DNA from: Lachnospiraceae bacterium
GTDB taxonomy: Bacteria; Bacillota; Clostridia; Lachnospirales; Lachnospiraceae
Assembly (NCBI GenBank): GCA_017411305.1
Contig: JAFQQI010000046.1
Span: 1-52,889 of the forward strand
DNA length: 52,889 nt
Direction: 5' to 3'
In this document: piece by piece, positions 7,660 to 17,033 of the stretch
Layout: each line of letters opens with the position of its first letter
Position numbering within the stretch: the stretch's first letter is position 1
Program-made: the position numbers and the translations under genes
The notes under the pieces: model-generated
Databases searched by the model: none
What the model saw: the letters and a program-made list of their open reading frames with translations, nothing else
Told to the model about the DNA's origin: nothing

Positions 7660-8757
7660 ATGAAAAAATTTGTAGTTACTGCAGCTGTTATATTAACCAT
7701 AATAATTGTAGGAATCTTTTCGATTACTGCAAAAGAGCAGACTGCGGAAATTACCGATGTACAAACAAAGGTGGGACTGATTTTAAACGGAAGCAGCATG
7801 GATAATAACTGGGGGCAGTCACATTTTGAAGGACTTTCAGAATGCGCAACAAGGCTTAATCTGAGTATTCTTTATCGTGAAAATGTGCCGGAGGATGTTA
7901 GGTGCAGAGAAAATATTCAGGAACTGATAGACGAAGGCTGTGAAATAATTATTTGCAATTCCTTTGGTTTTGGCGAATGGGTTGTGCAGATGGCAGAGAA
8001 ATATCCGGATATTTATTTTTACCATGCAACCGGTGTGGAAGAGGGAGATAATCTGGCAAGCTATTTTGGCAGGATTTATCAGATGCGTTATTTAAGCGGT
8101 ATTGTGGCAGGACTTCAGACAGAAAGTAATGAAATCGGATATGTTGCGGCATTTCCTATTTCAGAAGTAAACCGTGGAATTAATGCATTTGCTTTGGGTG
8201 TGAAAAAGGTAAATCCGGATGCAACGGTCTATGTGGAGTGGACAGGCTCATGGACAGATGATGTGATGTGTGAGGAAGCAGTAAATACATTATTGGCAGA
8301 GCATGATATTGATGTTCTTGCCATGCATTCCGATTCTAACAAGCCCCTTGAGATTGCGGAGGAAAAGGGGATTTGGTCTATCGGATATAATATTGACAAC
8401 AGCGCAAAATATCCTAATACCTATTTAACGGCGCCGGTATGGGAATGGCAAAATTTTTATGAACCGCAGATACTGGCATGTCTGCAAAAGAAATTCCACG
8501 GAAAACATTATTGGGAAGGGGTAGAAACAGGTCTTGTATCTCTTGCTCCTTTTACCGTGAATGTAAAACCGGGAACAGCGGAAGTTGTGGAAGCAGAAAA
8601 AGAGAAGCTTGAAAGCGGTCTGTTTGATGTGTTTTACGGACCGATAACCGACAATGCAGGTAACCTTCGGGTAGCAGAAGGGGAAAGTATGTCGGATGCT
8701 TCCATGCTGAATGAATTTGACTGGTACGTGGAGGGGGTAGTGACAGATGAAGAATAG
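7660..8757 (+). CDS. Membrane-tethered BMP/PnrA-like binding protein, copy 1
   Basis: 365 aa. One N-terminal hydrophobic segment (residues ~4-24) without a lipobox cysteine, so probably an uncleaved signal anchor or a signal peptide. The rest matches the Bmp family of type I periplasmic binding proteins (VGLILNGSSMDNNWGQSHFEG, YLSGIVAGL, IGYVAAFPISEVNRGINAFALG, VEWTGSW). Known family members bind nucleosides (PnrA, BmpA, NupN type) and usually feed an ABC transporter. Here no permease or ATPase is present and the neighbours are a GGDEF regulator and a sensor kinase, so it probably acts as the ligand-sensing part of the kinase. The ribosome site is TAGGAGAAAGG. Ligand unknown. Confidence 0.85.
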   Translation: MKKFVVTAAVILTIIIVGIFSITAKEQTAEITDVQTKVGLILNGSSMDNNWGQSHFEGLSECATRLNLSILYRENVPEDVRCRENIQELIDEGCEIIICNSFGFGEWVVQMAEKYPDIYFYHATGVEEGDNLASYFGRIYQMRYLSGIVAGLQTESNEIGYVAAFPISEVNRGINAFALGVKKVNPDATVYVEWTGSWTDDVMCEEAVNTLLAEHDIDVLAMHSDSNKPLEIAEEKGIWSIGYNIDNSAKYPNTYLTAPVWEWQNFYEPQILACLQKKFHGKHYWEGVETGLVSLAPFTVNVKPGTAEVVEAEKEKLESGLFDVFYGPITDNAGNLRVAEGESMSDASMLNEFDWYVEGVVTDEE

Positions 8758-9844
8758 CAGCAAGCGTACACATATATTATTTTTTTTGGGCACAGCAGTA
8801 CTATTATGTATTGTACTGTCGATTGTTTTTTTTAACAGAACAGATGAAAAAAAGATTAAAGTGGGCTTTATCCTATCAGGCAGTATGGACGAAAACGGAT
8901 GGAACGGAGAGCATTACCGGGCTATTTCTAAGGTGTGCGAAGAATATAAGACAGAGCTACTTGTAAAAGAGAATATTGCAGAGTTTTCAGGACAGTGTGT
9001 TACGGCAGTAGAAGAGCTGATAGCGGAAGGTGCCGAAATGATATTTTTAAACAGCTATGGTTATTCGGAAGAAGTAAGCGGTTTGGTAAGTAATTACCCG
9101 GAGGTGGCTTTTTATGCTAATTCTTCAGAGTATCATACGGAAAATATGACTTCATATTTTGTCAGGATGTACCAGGCCAGATATCTGTCCGGAATCCTGG
9201 CCGGAATGACTACGGATTGCGATAAAATCGGTTATGTGGCAGCTATGTCCAATAACGAAGTGAATCGCGGAATTAACGCTTTTACACTGGGGGTAAAAAG
9301 TGTAAATGAAGATGCAAAAGTGATAGTAACGTGGACAGGCAGTTGGGATAACGAAAAAGCAGAGAAATGGGCAGCAAGAGAATTGATTGAGAAAGCCGGT
9401 GTGGATGTGCTTACCTATCATCAGAACCAGAATTATGTGATTCAGGAGGCTGACGCACAGCAGGTGGCATCTATTGGGTATCATAAGCAATTTGAAGGCT
9501 TTTCCCGGTTATATTTGACATCTGCGGTATATAATCTGGAGCCGGTGTATAGTGAATTAATAAAGGAATATATGAAGGGAAAAGGAAATTCCCGTACGAA
9601 TTATTGGATTGGTATTGAAAACGGAGCAGTAGGATTATCCTCTTATTCTGAAGAAGTGACACCGGAGATGCAAACAGCGGTTGATGAGGCAATAAAACGG
9701 ATGCTTAGCGGTGATGATGTATTTTCAGGTGTGATCTATGATACAGAGGGAAATCTACGCTGCGGTGAAAATGAAATCATCAGTGATGAAATACTGTTAG
9801 AACAGTTTGACTGGTTTGTAGAGGGTGTGGAATTCTATGAATAA
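8747..9844 (+). CDS. Membrane-tethered BMP/PnrA-like binding protein, copy 2
   Basis: 365 aa, starting inside the last codons of copy 1 (11-bp overlap), hence translationally coupled. N-terminal hydrophobic segment around residues 8-28, no lipobox. It shares many blocks with copy 1 (QxRYLSGI, IGYVAA, EVNRGINAF, TWTGSW), so the pair arose by tandem duplication and then diverged, perhaps for two ligands or a heterodimer. As with copy 1, the absence of ABC transporter genes and the overlap with the kinase gene point to signalling rather than uptake. Assignment to the family is firm; the role is inferred. Confidence 0.85.
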   Translation: MKNSSKRTHILFFLGTAVLLCIVLSIVFFNRTDEKKIKVGFILSGSMDENGWNGEHYRAISKVCEEYKTELLVKENIAEFSGQCVTAVEELIAEGAEMIFLNSYGYSEEVSGLVSNYPEVAFYANSSEYHTENMTSYFVRMYQARYLSGILAGMTTDCDKIGYVAAMSNNEVNRGINAFTLGVKSVNEDAKVIVTWTGSWDNEKAEKWAARELIEKAGVDVLTYHQNQNYVIQEADAQQVASIGYHKQFEGFSRLYLTSAVYNLEPVYSELIKEYMKGKGNSRTNYWIGIENGAVGLSSYSEEVTPEMQTAVDEAIKRMLSGDDVFSGVIYDTEGNLRCGENEIISDEILLEQFDWFVEGVEFYE

Positions 9845-12353
9845 CAAATTAGGAAAAAACGGCAGAATTATTGTCAGTGCGTTACTTTTTACATTGGTAG
9901 TTGCTTTTGTAGGGATTTTAATGCACTTTAAACTGCGGGAACTGCTGGTAAATTACATGGAAAATCAAGTGGCAAAACAGGCAGAAGCCTATGCAGGCAT
10001 ATATAGTTCTAAGCTGATTATGGAATTTAGGCGTATGCAGAATTCTGTTGAGTTTATTAACTGGGAAAATATTGACGGGGAGGAAACCATCCGGATTGAA
10101 AAAGTATTTGCAGACCCGGTTGAAGGTGTTCAATATGGTATTTTGGGTGTAGGCGGCAAGGTCCTTTTCGGAGAGATGCTGGACTTTGCGGAATTCCCGG
10201 GAATACAGGATTCTTTTCGCGGGAATCCGGCTGTTTGCTATAGTAAAGATAAGGGAATGTTGCTGACGACCCCCGTGTTTAGCGGAAAAAATATTAAATA
10301 TGTATTGTACGAACTTTTTGATGCAGAATTGTCTGATACACAGGTTACCATGAATTCTTATGCAGGAGATGCCAAGATTATTATTGCATCTAAGAGCGGG
10401 CAAACTATTTATTCTATTTCTGATGAGGAATATCATGGATTATTCGAAAGTAAGGAAGCAGAAATTGCATTTGAAGAAATCCGCAAAAAGTTGGATACCT
10501 CCATTGCGGCAGCAGCACTATATGGTGATAACTTTTTGTTTGTAGCAGAGGTTGACCAAACAGATTTCTACATTGTGGGTATTGTTCCGGAGGATGTGGT
10601 TTCGGAAGGCGTTTCGGATATCTTTACTTTGATAGTATGGGTGTTCGGCCTGTTGCTGTTACTGTTTGGTATCGTGATGATTTATTTATTCGGTATGCAG
10701 GAAAAAGCAAGAGAAAGCGAAGAACTGCGTGCAGCTAAGGAAATGGCAGAAAAGGCGAACCGTGCTAAAAACGATTTCCTGGCAAACATGTCTCATGAAA
10801 TCCGTACACCGATTAATGCCATTACCGGTATGAATGAGATGATTATCAGGGAAAGTGCTGAGAAAGATATCCGCAAATATGCTTTGGATATTAAGTATGC
10901 CAGCCAGACTTTGCTATCACTAATTAATGATATTTTGGATTTCTCCAGAATTGAGTCAGGTAAGATGGAAATAATAGAGGACAATTATGAAGTAGCATAT
11001 CTGCTCCGGGATGCAATTAATATGATCCGTGCCAGGGCGAAAAAGAAAGGACTTCAATTCAATATTTCTATCGACAGCAATATGCCGAAAATTTTGTATG
11101 GTGATGCTGTTAAAGTGAAACAGATATTATCCAATATTCTGAGCAATGCGGTGAAATATACAAAACGGGGAAGTGTTCATTTGACAGCGGACAGTAATGT
11201 TCAGGAAGACGGTACGGTTATTTTACGGATGTCCGTAAAGGATACCGGTATCGGTATCAAAGAAGAAGATATTCCCTTATTGTTTGAAGGCTTTGAACGT
11301 CTTAATATCAAAGAAAACCGTAGCATTGAAGGAACCGGTTTGGGACTTGCCATTATTGACAGGCTGACGAAGCGTATGAACGGAAAGATTACCGTAGAAA
11401 GTGTTTACGGAGAAGGCTCTACATTTACGGTATATCTGCCTCAAAAACTAATAGATGCTACGCCCTTAGGAGATTTTGAAGAAAATTATCTGAAAGACCG
11501 AAAAGATGCAATGGTATATCATGAAAGCTTTACGGCACCGGAGGCGAAGATTTTGGTTGTAGATGATAACGAAATCAATTTGTCCGTGGCAAGAAGCTTA
11601 TTGAAGAAAACGCAGATGCAGATTACAGATTGTAAGAGCGGTGCAGAATGCCTTTCCTTGATGAAGAAAGAACAATATGATGTAATTCTGTTAGACCATA
11701 TGATGCCGGAAATGGATGGCATCGAGACATTAAAACGTTCCAAAGAAATGGAAGATAATCTGTGCAGCGAAACACCGGTAATTGCATTAACTGCCAATGC
11801 AATGTCGGGAGTGCGTGAGATGTATCTGAATGAGGGCTTTGATGACTATCTGAGTAAGCCTATTGAGGGCAAAGCGCTTGAGACGATGCTGATGAAGTAT
11901 CTGTCGAAGGACAAGATTGTGTTGTCAACAGAAAAGGAAAAAGTGACGGTTTCCCAAGTGAAGGCGTCAGAAATACCGGAAGAAAAAACTGTTACATCAG
12001 ATGAAGGACAGGAATATTTAAGTGTTTCTACCGGCATGAAGTACTGTGGTGAAAGTGAAGAGATTTATCGGGAAATGTTGTCCATGTTCTGCAATATCAA
12101 GGAACAGAAGAAAAAGCAGTTGGATGACAGCTTTGCAGAAAAAGACTATACCAATTATGTTGTCTATATCCATGCGTTAAAGTCTTCTTCTTTAAGTGTG
12201 GGCGGAAAAGCTGTTTCGACACTTGCGGCAGAATTAGAAAAAGCCGGCAAGCAAAAGGATTTTGATTATATTAGAGAGAATCATGCAGAGGCTATGAGGT
12301 TGTATGATTTGACCGTAGAAGCAGCTACAGAGTATTTGAAGAATCCTTCTTGA
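9837..12353 (+). CDS. Hybrid sensor histidine kinase with receiver and Hpt domains
   Basis: 838 aa from ATG 9837, overlapping the end of BMP copy 2 by 8 bp; a GTG at 9825 is possible but less likely. Order: TM1 (~10-30), extracytoplasmic region of ~230 residues, TM2 (~261-285), coiled linker, HisKA with phospho-His 320 (NMSHEIRTPINAITGM), HATPase (N box near 432, DTGIGI near 469, GTGLGL), receiver domain from ~570 with Asp near 620 (LLDHMMPEMDG), and C-terminal Hpt with His near 779 (YIHALKSSS). It is a complete four-step phosphorelay in one chain. The extracytoplasmic part could contact the two BMP proteins, as LuxQ does with LuxP. The likely output is the receiver-GGDEF protein of the same operon. 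Confidence 0.9.
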   Translation: MNNKLGKNGRIIVSALLFTLVVAFVGILMHFKLRELLVNYMENQVAKQAEAYAGIYSSKLIMEFRRMQNSVEFINWENIDGEETIRIEKVFADPVEGVQYGILGVGGKVLFGEMLDFAEFPGIQDSFRGNPAVCYSKDKGMLLTTPVFSGKNIKYVLYELFDAELSDTQVTMNSYAGDAKIIIASKSGQTIYSISDEEYHGLFESKEAEIAFEEIRKKLDTSIAAAALYGDNFLFVAEVDQTDFYIVGIVPEDVVSEGVSDIFTLIVWVFGLLLLLFGIVMIYLFGMQEKARESEELRAAKEMAEKANRAKNDFLANMSHEIRTPINAITGMNEMIIRESAEKDIRKYALDIKYASQTLLSLINDILDFSRIESGKMEIIEDNYEVAYLLRDAINMIRARAKKKGLQFNISIDSNMPKILYGDAVKVKQILSNILSNAVKYTKRGSVHLTADSNVQEDGTVILRMSVKDTGIGIKEEDIPLLFEGFERLNIKENRSIEGTGLGLAIIDRLTKRMNGKITVESVYGEGSTFTVYLPQKLIDATPLGDFEENYLKDRKDAMVYHESFTAPEAKILVVDDNEINLSVARSLLKKTQMQITDCKSGAECLSLMKKEQYDVILLDHMMPEMDGIETLKRSKEMEDNLCSETPVIALTANAMSGVREMYLNEGFDDYLSKPIEGKALETMLMKYLSKDKIVLSTEKEKVTVSQVKASEIPEEKTVTSDEGQEYLSVSTGMKYCGESEEIYREMLSMFCNIKEQKKKQLDDSFAEKDYTNYVVYIHALKSSSLSVGGKAVSTLAAELEKAGKQKDFDYIRENHAEAMRLYDLTVEAATEYLKNPS

Positions 12354-12378
12354 CAAAAACCATAAATGCTAATAAGAT
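12350..12378 (+). promoter_or_regulatory. Promoter of the valS T-box transcript
   Basis: TTGACA (12350-12355) overlapping the kinase stop codon, 17-bp spacer, TAAGAT (12373-12378). Strong sigma-A match placed just before the T-box leader. Confidence 0.7.
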
Positions 12379-12394
12379 AAGGATAATTAAAAGT

Positions 12395-12682
12395 AAAGGC
12401 GTTGAAAAAGAGGAGTACATGTACCCTGACCGTCAGAGAGTAAACCCTGCAAATCGCAGTGCTGAGAGGTTTTCGGAGAAGGAGCATGGAAGGTAGCTTT
12501 GGAGCCGGAGCGACGAATGCGATAATGCTTATCAGTAGTTGTTCACGGATTATCCCCGTTACAGGATAGGATTTTATGCAAATGCTGTTTGCTGAAATCA
12601 CTGAGTGATAAATGAAGGTGGTACCGCGTAATTAACGCCCTTCACAGATGAAATGTCTGTGGAGGGCATTTCTATTATTTTA
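12395..12682 (+). promoter_or_regulatory. T-box riboswitch leader (tRNA-Val) of valS
   Basis: The conserved T-box AAGGTGGTACCGCG is at 12615-12628 and stem I begins near 12396 (GAGGAGTAC and the AG-bulge region). Ahead of the conserved TTTGGAG lies GAAGGTAGC, in which GTA at 12493-12495 is the probable specifier codon, matching tRNA-Val(UAC) and the valS gene downstream. Uncharged tRNA-Val pairing with the T-box would open the terminator at 12637-12682. The class and function are certain from the motif; the exact specifier is inferred. Confidence 0.92.
12637..12682 (+). terminator. T-box-controlled terminator
   Basis: GCCCTTCACAGA (from 12637) pairs with TCTGTGGAGGGC (to 12667), followed by a T-rich tail. 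The left arm overlaps the bases that would form the antiterminator with the T-box. Confidence 0.8.
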
Positions 12683-12694
12683 AAGTCGGATAGG

Positions 12695-12833
12695 ACAAAA
12701 GAATTTGTTCAAAGCCTATGCACCAAGCATTCCACTGAGCCTCTTAAAGTTAAAATCATGTTCAGCAGAGGCTTCCATGATTTTTGAGTCTCAGTTTCAT
12801 GGCGCAAAAGGCTTTTGAACAAGCTTCTTTTGT
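12695..12833. repeat. Long imperfect inverted repeat between T-box and valS
   Basis: 12695-12717 and 12809-12833 are inverted copies with two small differences (ACAAAAGAA.. and ..TTCTTTTGT). Inside them ACTGAG (12734-12739) pairs with CTCAGT (12790-12795), and AAAATCATG (12752-12760) with CATGATTTT (12776-12784). The whole ~140 nt would fold into one interrupted rod ending about 30 nt before the valS ribosome site. It could be a leader structure or a decayed miniature mobile element. A long reading frame starting at 12784 passes through its right arm but has no ribosome site. Confidence 0.65.
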
Positions 12834-12873
12834 ATTAGCTGACTTGTCAAATAAAGAGAAAAGGAGAGACGAA

Positions 12874-15531
12874 ATGAGTAAAGAACTCGCAAAGACTTAT
12901 GACCCAAAGGGTCTGGAAGACAGACTTTATCAAAAGTGGCTGGATAAGAAATACTTCCATGCGGAAGTAGATCATTCCAAAACACCGTTTACCATTGTGA
13001 TTCCGCCCCCAAATATTACGGGACAGCTTCACATGGGACATGCCCTTGACAATACTATGCAGGACATTTTAATCCGTTATAAGAGAATGCAGGGATATAA
13101 TGCCCTTTGGCAGCCCGGCACAGACCATGCAAGTATTGCAACAGAAGTTAAGATCATTGAAAAAATGAAAGAAGAAGGCATTAGTAAGGAAGACCTTGGA
13201 AGAGAAGGATTTCTTGAGAGAGCATGGGACTGGAAGAGAGAATACGGCGGACGTATCATTAGCCAGTTAAAGAAGCTTGGCTCTTCCTGCGATTGGGACA
13301 GAGAACGTTTCACCATGGACGAAGGCTGTAATAAGGCAGTAACGGAAGTATTTTGCAAAATGCATGAAAAAGGCTGGATTTACAAGGGAAGCCGTATCAT
13401 CAACTGGTGTCCTGTTTGTAATACCTCTATCTCTGATGCAGAAGTAGAATATCAGGAACAGGCAGGTCACTTCTGGCATATCAAATATCCTATGATTGAG
13501 GACGACGGCAGTGTAAGTACTACACGCTTTATTGAGTTTGCAACTACCAGACCGGAAACCATGCTTGGTGATACTGCGGTAGCGGTAAATCCTGAGGATG
13601 ACAGATACAAGGATATGATAGGTAAGAAGCTGATGCTGCCTATCATCAATAGAGAGCTTCCTGTTGTAGCTGATTCTTATGTTGATATGGAATTCGGTAC
13701 CGGCGTTGTTAAGATTACCCCTGCCCATGACCCTAACGACTTTGAAGTCGGAAAGCGTCATAACCTGCCCGAAATTAATATTATGAACGATGATGCTACC
13801 ATCAATCAGAACGGTGGTAAGTTCTGTGGAATGGACCGTTATGAAGCAAGAAAGGCAATTGTAAAAGAACTTGATGAAATGGGCCTTCTTGTTCGTATTG
13901 AGGATTACAGCCATAACGTTGGTACTCATGACAGATGTAAGACTACCATTGAGCCTATGATTAAACAGCAATGGTTCGTAAAGATGGATGAACTGATTAA
14001 ACCTGCGGTAGAAGCGGTAAAGAGTGGTGACATCCAGTTGATTCCTAAGCGTATGGAAAAAACCTACTTTAACTGGACCGACAATATTCGTGACTGGTGT
14101 ATTAGTAGGCAGCTTTGGTGGGGACACAGAATTCCTGCATATTACTGTTCTTGCGGAGAAATCGTTGTTTCTGCAAATACGCCCGAAAAGTGTCCTAAGT
14201 GTGGAAACACTCATTTAGAGCAGGATCCCGATACCTTAGATACCTGGTTTTCATCAGCACTTTGGCCCTTCTCTACTTTAGGATGGCCGGAAATGACAGA
14301 AGACCTTAAGTATTTCTATCCTACAGATGTTCTGGTAACCGGATATGATATTATTTTCTTCTGGGTTATCCGTATGATTTTCTCAGGCTTTGAACAGATG
14401 GGAGAAAGACCCTTCAAGACCGTATTATTCCATGGTCTGGTAAGAGACTCTCAGGGACGTAAGATGAGTAAGTCCTTAGGAAACGGTATTGACCCGCTTG
14501 AAATTATTGAGCAGTATGGTGCCGATGCACTTCGTCTGACACTCATTACCGGTAATGCACCGGGTAATGATATGCGTTTCTACTACGAGAGAGTAGAGGC
14601 AAGCCGAAACTTTGCAAACAAAATTTGGAACGCATCCCGATTCATTATGATGAATATGCCTGAGAACGGATTAGACGTTACAGAACCTGCCCTTGAGCCT
14701 GTTGACAAGTGGATTCTTTCCAAGTTAAATACTCTTGCAAAAGATGTAACCGACAATATGGACAGCTTTGAGCTTGGTATTGCAGTTCAGAAGGTTTATG
14801 ACTTTATCTGGGATGAGTTCTGTGATTGGTATATTGAGATGGTAAAACCCCGTCTTTATAATTCCGACAATCAGGCAAGCAAGGATGCTGCTCTTTGGAC
14901 CTTAAAGACAGTTCTGATTGATGCATTAAAGCTTCTTCATCCTTATATGCCTTTTATTACAGAGGAAATTTTCTGTACTCTGCAGTCCGAAGAGGAATCC
15001 ATCATGATTTCCAAGTGGCCTGAGTATAAGGATGAGTGGAACTTTGTCAAGGAAGAAAAGGATATTGAAATTATTAAAGAAGCCGTAAGAGGCATCCGTA
15101 ATGTCCGTACGGAAATGAACGTAGCTCCCAGCAGAAAAGCCTTTGTTTATGTAGTAAGTGAAAACGAAGATATCATCAATGCATTTACGGAAGGTAAGCT
15201 GTTCTTTGCATCCCTTGCTTATGCATCCGAGGTTTCCGTTCAGAAGGACAAAGCAGGTATAGCAGAGGACGCAGTTTCCGTTGTGATTGCCAATGCAACC
15301 CTTTATATTCCTTTTGCTGAGCTGGTTGACTTGAGCCAGGAAATCGAGCGTCTGGAGAAAGAAGAGAAGAAGCTTATTGGTGAGCTTGCACGTGTAAACG
15401 GCATGTTAAATAACGAGAAGTTTATGTCTAAGGCACCGGAAGCAAAGGTGGCCGAGGAGAGAGCGAAGCTTGAAAAATATACCCAGATGATGGAGCAGGT
15501 AAAAGAAAGACTTGCCCAGCTGAAGAAGTAG
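12874..15531 (+). CDS. valS: Valyl-tRNA synthetase
   Basis: 885 aa from ATG 12874 (AAAGGAGAG ribosome site), the usual length for ValRS. Class I signature HMGH at 53-56 within [17 protein letters not shown] and KMSKS at 530-534. The editing domain lies between ([17 protein letters not shown]), with a zinc-ribbon-like CSCGE..CPKCG segment near 425-445. The C-terminus has the long coiled-coil arm characteristic of ValRS (from about residue 815). It charges tRNA-Val with valine and removes misacylated threonine. Expression is controlled by the T-box leader. folC follows 22 bp downstream, so both are likely in one transcript, an arrangement common in Firmicutes. Confidence 0.97.
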   Translation: MSKELAKTYDPKGLEDRLYQKWLDKKYFHAEVDHSKTPFTIVIPPPNITGQLHMGHALDNTMQDILIRYKRMQGYNALWQPGTDHASIATEVKIIEKMKEEGISKEDLGREGFLERAWDWKREYGGRIISQLKKLGSSCDWDRERFTMDEGCNKAVTEVFCKMHEKGWIYKGSRIINWCPVCNTSISDAEVEYQEQAGHFWHIKYPMIEDDGSVSTTRFIEFATTRPETMLGDTAVAVNPEDDRYKDMIGKKLMLPIINRELPVVADSYVDMEFGTGVVKITPAHDPNDFEVGKRHNLPEINIMNDDATINQNGGKFCGMDRYEARKAIVKELDEMGLLVRIEDYSHNVGTHDRCKTTIEPMIKQQWFVKMDELIKPAVEAVKSGDIQLIPKRMEKTYFNWTDNIRDWCISRQLWWGHRIPAYYCSCGEIVVSANTPEKCPKCGNTHLEQDPDTLDTWFSSALWPFSTLGWPEMTEDLKYFYPTDVLVTGYDIIFFWVIRMIFSGFEQMGERPFKTVLFHGLVRDSQGRKMSKSLGNGIDPLEIIEQYGADALRLTLITGNAPGNDMRFYYERVEASRNFANKIWNASRFIMMNMPENGLDVTEPALEPVDKWILSKLNTLAKDVTDNMDSFELGIAVQKVYDFIWDEFCDWYIEMVKPRLYNSDNQASKDAALWTLKTVLIDALKLLHPYMPFITEEIFCTLQSEEESIMISKWPEYKDEWNFVKEEKDIEIIKEAVRGIRNVRTEMNVAPSRKAFVYVVSENEDIINAFTEGKLFFASLAYASEVSVQKDKAGIAEDAVSVVIANATLYIPFAELVDLSQEIERLEKEEKKLIGELARVNGMLNNEKFMSKAPEAKVAEERAKLEKYTQMMEQVKERLAQLKK

Positions 15532-15553
15532 GAATCAGAGGAGTTGACAGAGT

Positions 15554-16885
15554 GTGTCGGCAGATTTAAGTTACAGTGATACAGAAAAGTATATTTTAGA
15601 TATTCCCAAGTTCGCAGGCAAGCATACTCTTGAGGATACGCGCAAACTTTTCAAAAAACTTGTGGGAGAAGATTTCCCCGGTAAAGTGATTCATATTGCA
15701 GGCACAAACGGAAAAGGTTCCGTTTGTGCTTATTTGCGTTCCATTTTGATGAAAAGCGGTTGTAGTGTAGGTATGTTTACATCACCTCATTTAGAAATCA
15801 TGAGAGAGAGGATATGCCTTGGAGAAGAAATGATTTCCGAGGAAGAATTTACAGACGCTTTTGTCAAGGTTAAACAAGTATGGGAAGCTTTGTCAGAGGA
15901 AGCGGATGACGAAGAAAGAAAGCGGTTGCATCCCTCCTTTTTTGAAATGCTGTTTTTAATGGCTATGGTTTACTTTAAGGAAAAAGAGCCGGATTATATT
16001 ATTTTGGAAACCGGTCTTGGTGGCAGACTGGATGCTACCAATGTGTTTGATAAGCCGTCCGTTTGTGTGATTACAGAAATCGGATTTGACCATATGCAGT
16101 ATTTGGGAAATACCATAGAAGAGATTGCAACAGAAAAAGCAGGTATTATTAAGAACAAAGTGCCGGTTGTTTTTGTCAATAAACGTCCCGAAGTGACAGA
16201 TATTTTAACAGAATATGCCGAAAAAGCAAAAAGTCAGGTGCATTCTATCGGAAAAGACAGTATTTTGAATGTGAATATCCGCAATAAAACCATTGATTTT
16301 TCCTTTCATAGTGGTTATTATAATTATGATAGTCTTTCTCTTAATACGTCTGCCCTTTATCAGACAGAGAATTCTTCTTTGGCGGTTAAGGCGGCGGAAA
16401 TTTTAGGTGAGGAAGATAAAAGGATTCACCCCGAAAGCATCAGAGCGGGATTAATGGCAGCTCATTGGCCGGGCAGGATGGAAGAAGTATTGCCCGGAGT
16501 CTTTTTAGACGGAGCTCATAATGAAGACGGTATAGAAGCATTTTTGCATACAGTTTGTAATGACAGTTGCAACGGACAACGATTTTTGCTGTTTGGTGTT
16601 GTGGCAGACAAGCAATATGAGAATATGATTAAGCAGATTGTAGCATCCGGTGGGTTTGCTGAGGTGGCAGTTACGCCTCTTGAATCGGACAGAAGTGTTT
16701 CTATTGACAGATTAAGGGAAATATGGGAGCAATATAACATTCGCTGCAGTTTCCACCAAAATGCAGAAGAAGCGTATCATCATCTTGCAGAAAAAGTGAA
16801 AGGGGCAGATGTTATTTATATTGCCGGTTCGTTATATTTGATAGGGCAGATGAAGACCCTGATAAGGAGAATATCAGATGATTGA
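15554..16885 (+). CDS. folC: Folylpolyglutamate synthase / dihydrofolate synthase
   Basis: 443 aa, GTG start with AGAGGAG 10 bp before it. The ATP loop GTNGKGS is at residues 50-56 (HIAGTNGKGSVCAYL), followed by the FolC blocks FTSPHLE, ILETGLGGRLDATN, ITEIGFDHMQYLG, EKAGI, and the C-terminal domain LDGAHNEDG. Mur-ligase-type enzyme adding glutamate to (dihydro)folate in the cytoplasm. The last 8 bp overlap the start of a small gene, so translation is coupled. Confidence 0.95.
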   Translation: MSADLSYSDTEKYILDIPKFAGKHTLEDTRKLFKKLVGEDFPGKVIHIAGTNGKGSVCAYLRSILMKSGCSVGMFTSPHLEIMRERICLGEEMISEEEFTDAFVKVKQVWEALSEEADDEERKRLHPSFFEMLFLMAMVYFKEKEPDYIILETGLGGRLDATNVFDKPSVCVITEIGFDHMQYLGNTIEEIATEKAGIIKNKVPVVFVNKRPEVTDILTEYAEKAKSQVHSIGKDSILNVNIRNKTIDFSFHSGYYNYDSLSLNTSALYQTENSSLAVKAAEILGEEDKRIHPESIRAGLMAAHWPGRMEEVLPGVFLDGAHNEDGIEAFLHTVCNDSCNGQRFLLFGVVADKQYENMIKQIVASGGFAEVAVTPLESDRSVSIDRLREIWEQYNIRCSFHQNAEEAYHHLAEKVKGADVIYIAGSLYLIGQMKTLIRRISDD

Positions 16886-17024
16886 TTTTGAAGAGGAATT
16901 AAAGAAATTTCATCCCAGCCTTGAAGTAGAGGATGCGGAAGAAGCAATATACAATGAAGATTTGACGGATATGGCAGATATCTTAATTAAAATGGTTGCA
17001 AAGGCAAAACCCGAAGAAGAATAG
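16878..17024 (+). CDS. 48-aa acidic protein of unknown function
   Basis: ATG 16878 overlaps the end of folC by 8 bp and has a GGAGAATATC ribosome site; the frame ends TAG at 17022-17024, and the next gene starts 9 bp later with its own ribosome site. The product (starts MIDFEEELKKFHPSLEVED) is very acidic with a short hydrophobic helix (DMADILIKMVAK) and no cysteine or export signal. Tight coupling on both sides supports a real gene. I do not recognise the family. Confidence 0.7.
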   Translation: MIDFEEELKKFHPSLEVEDAEEAIYNEDLTDMADILIKMVAKAKPEEE

Positions 17025-17033
17025 GAGAACGGC

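Noticed and set aside
7660-9844. BMP genes as part of a nucleoside ABC importer
   Set aside because: No permease or ATPase gene is nearby; the genes overlap a sensor kinase, so a sensing role is preferred.
12784-12873. N-terminal extension of valS by 30 codons
   Set aside because: It runs through the right arm of the inverted repeat, has no ribosome site and is not part of ValRS; ATG 12874 has AAAGGAG.
13267-14214. 315-aa reverse-strand open frame opposite valS
   Set aside because: It lies wholly inside valS, whose motifs are clear, has no recognisable domain, and arises from codon-bias shadowing.
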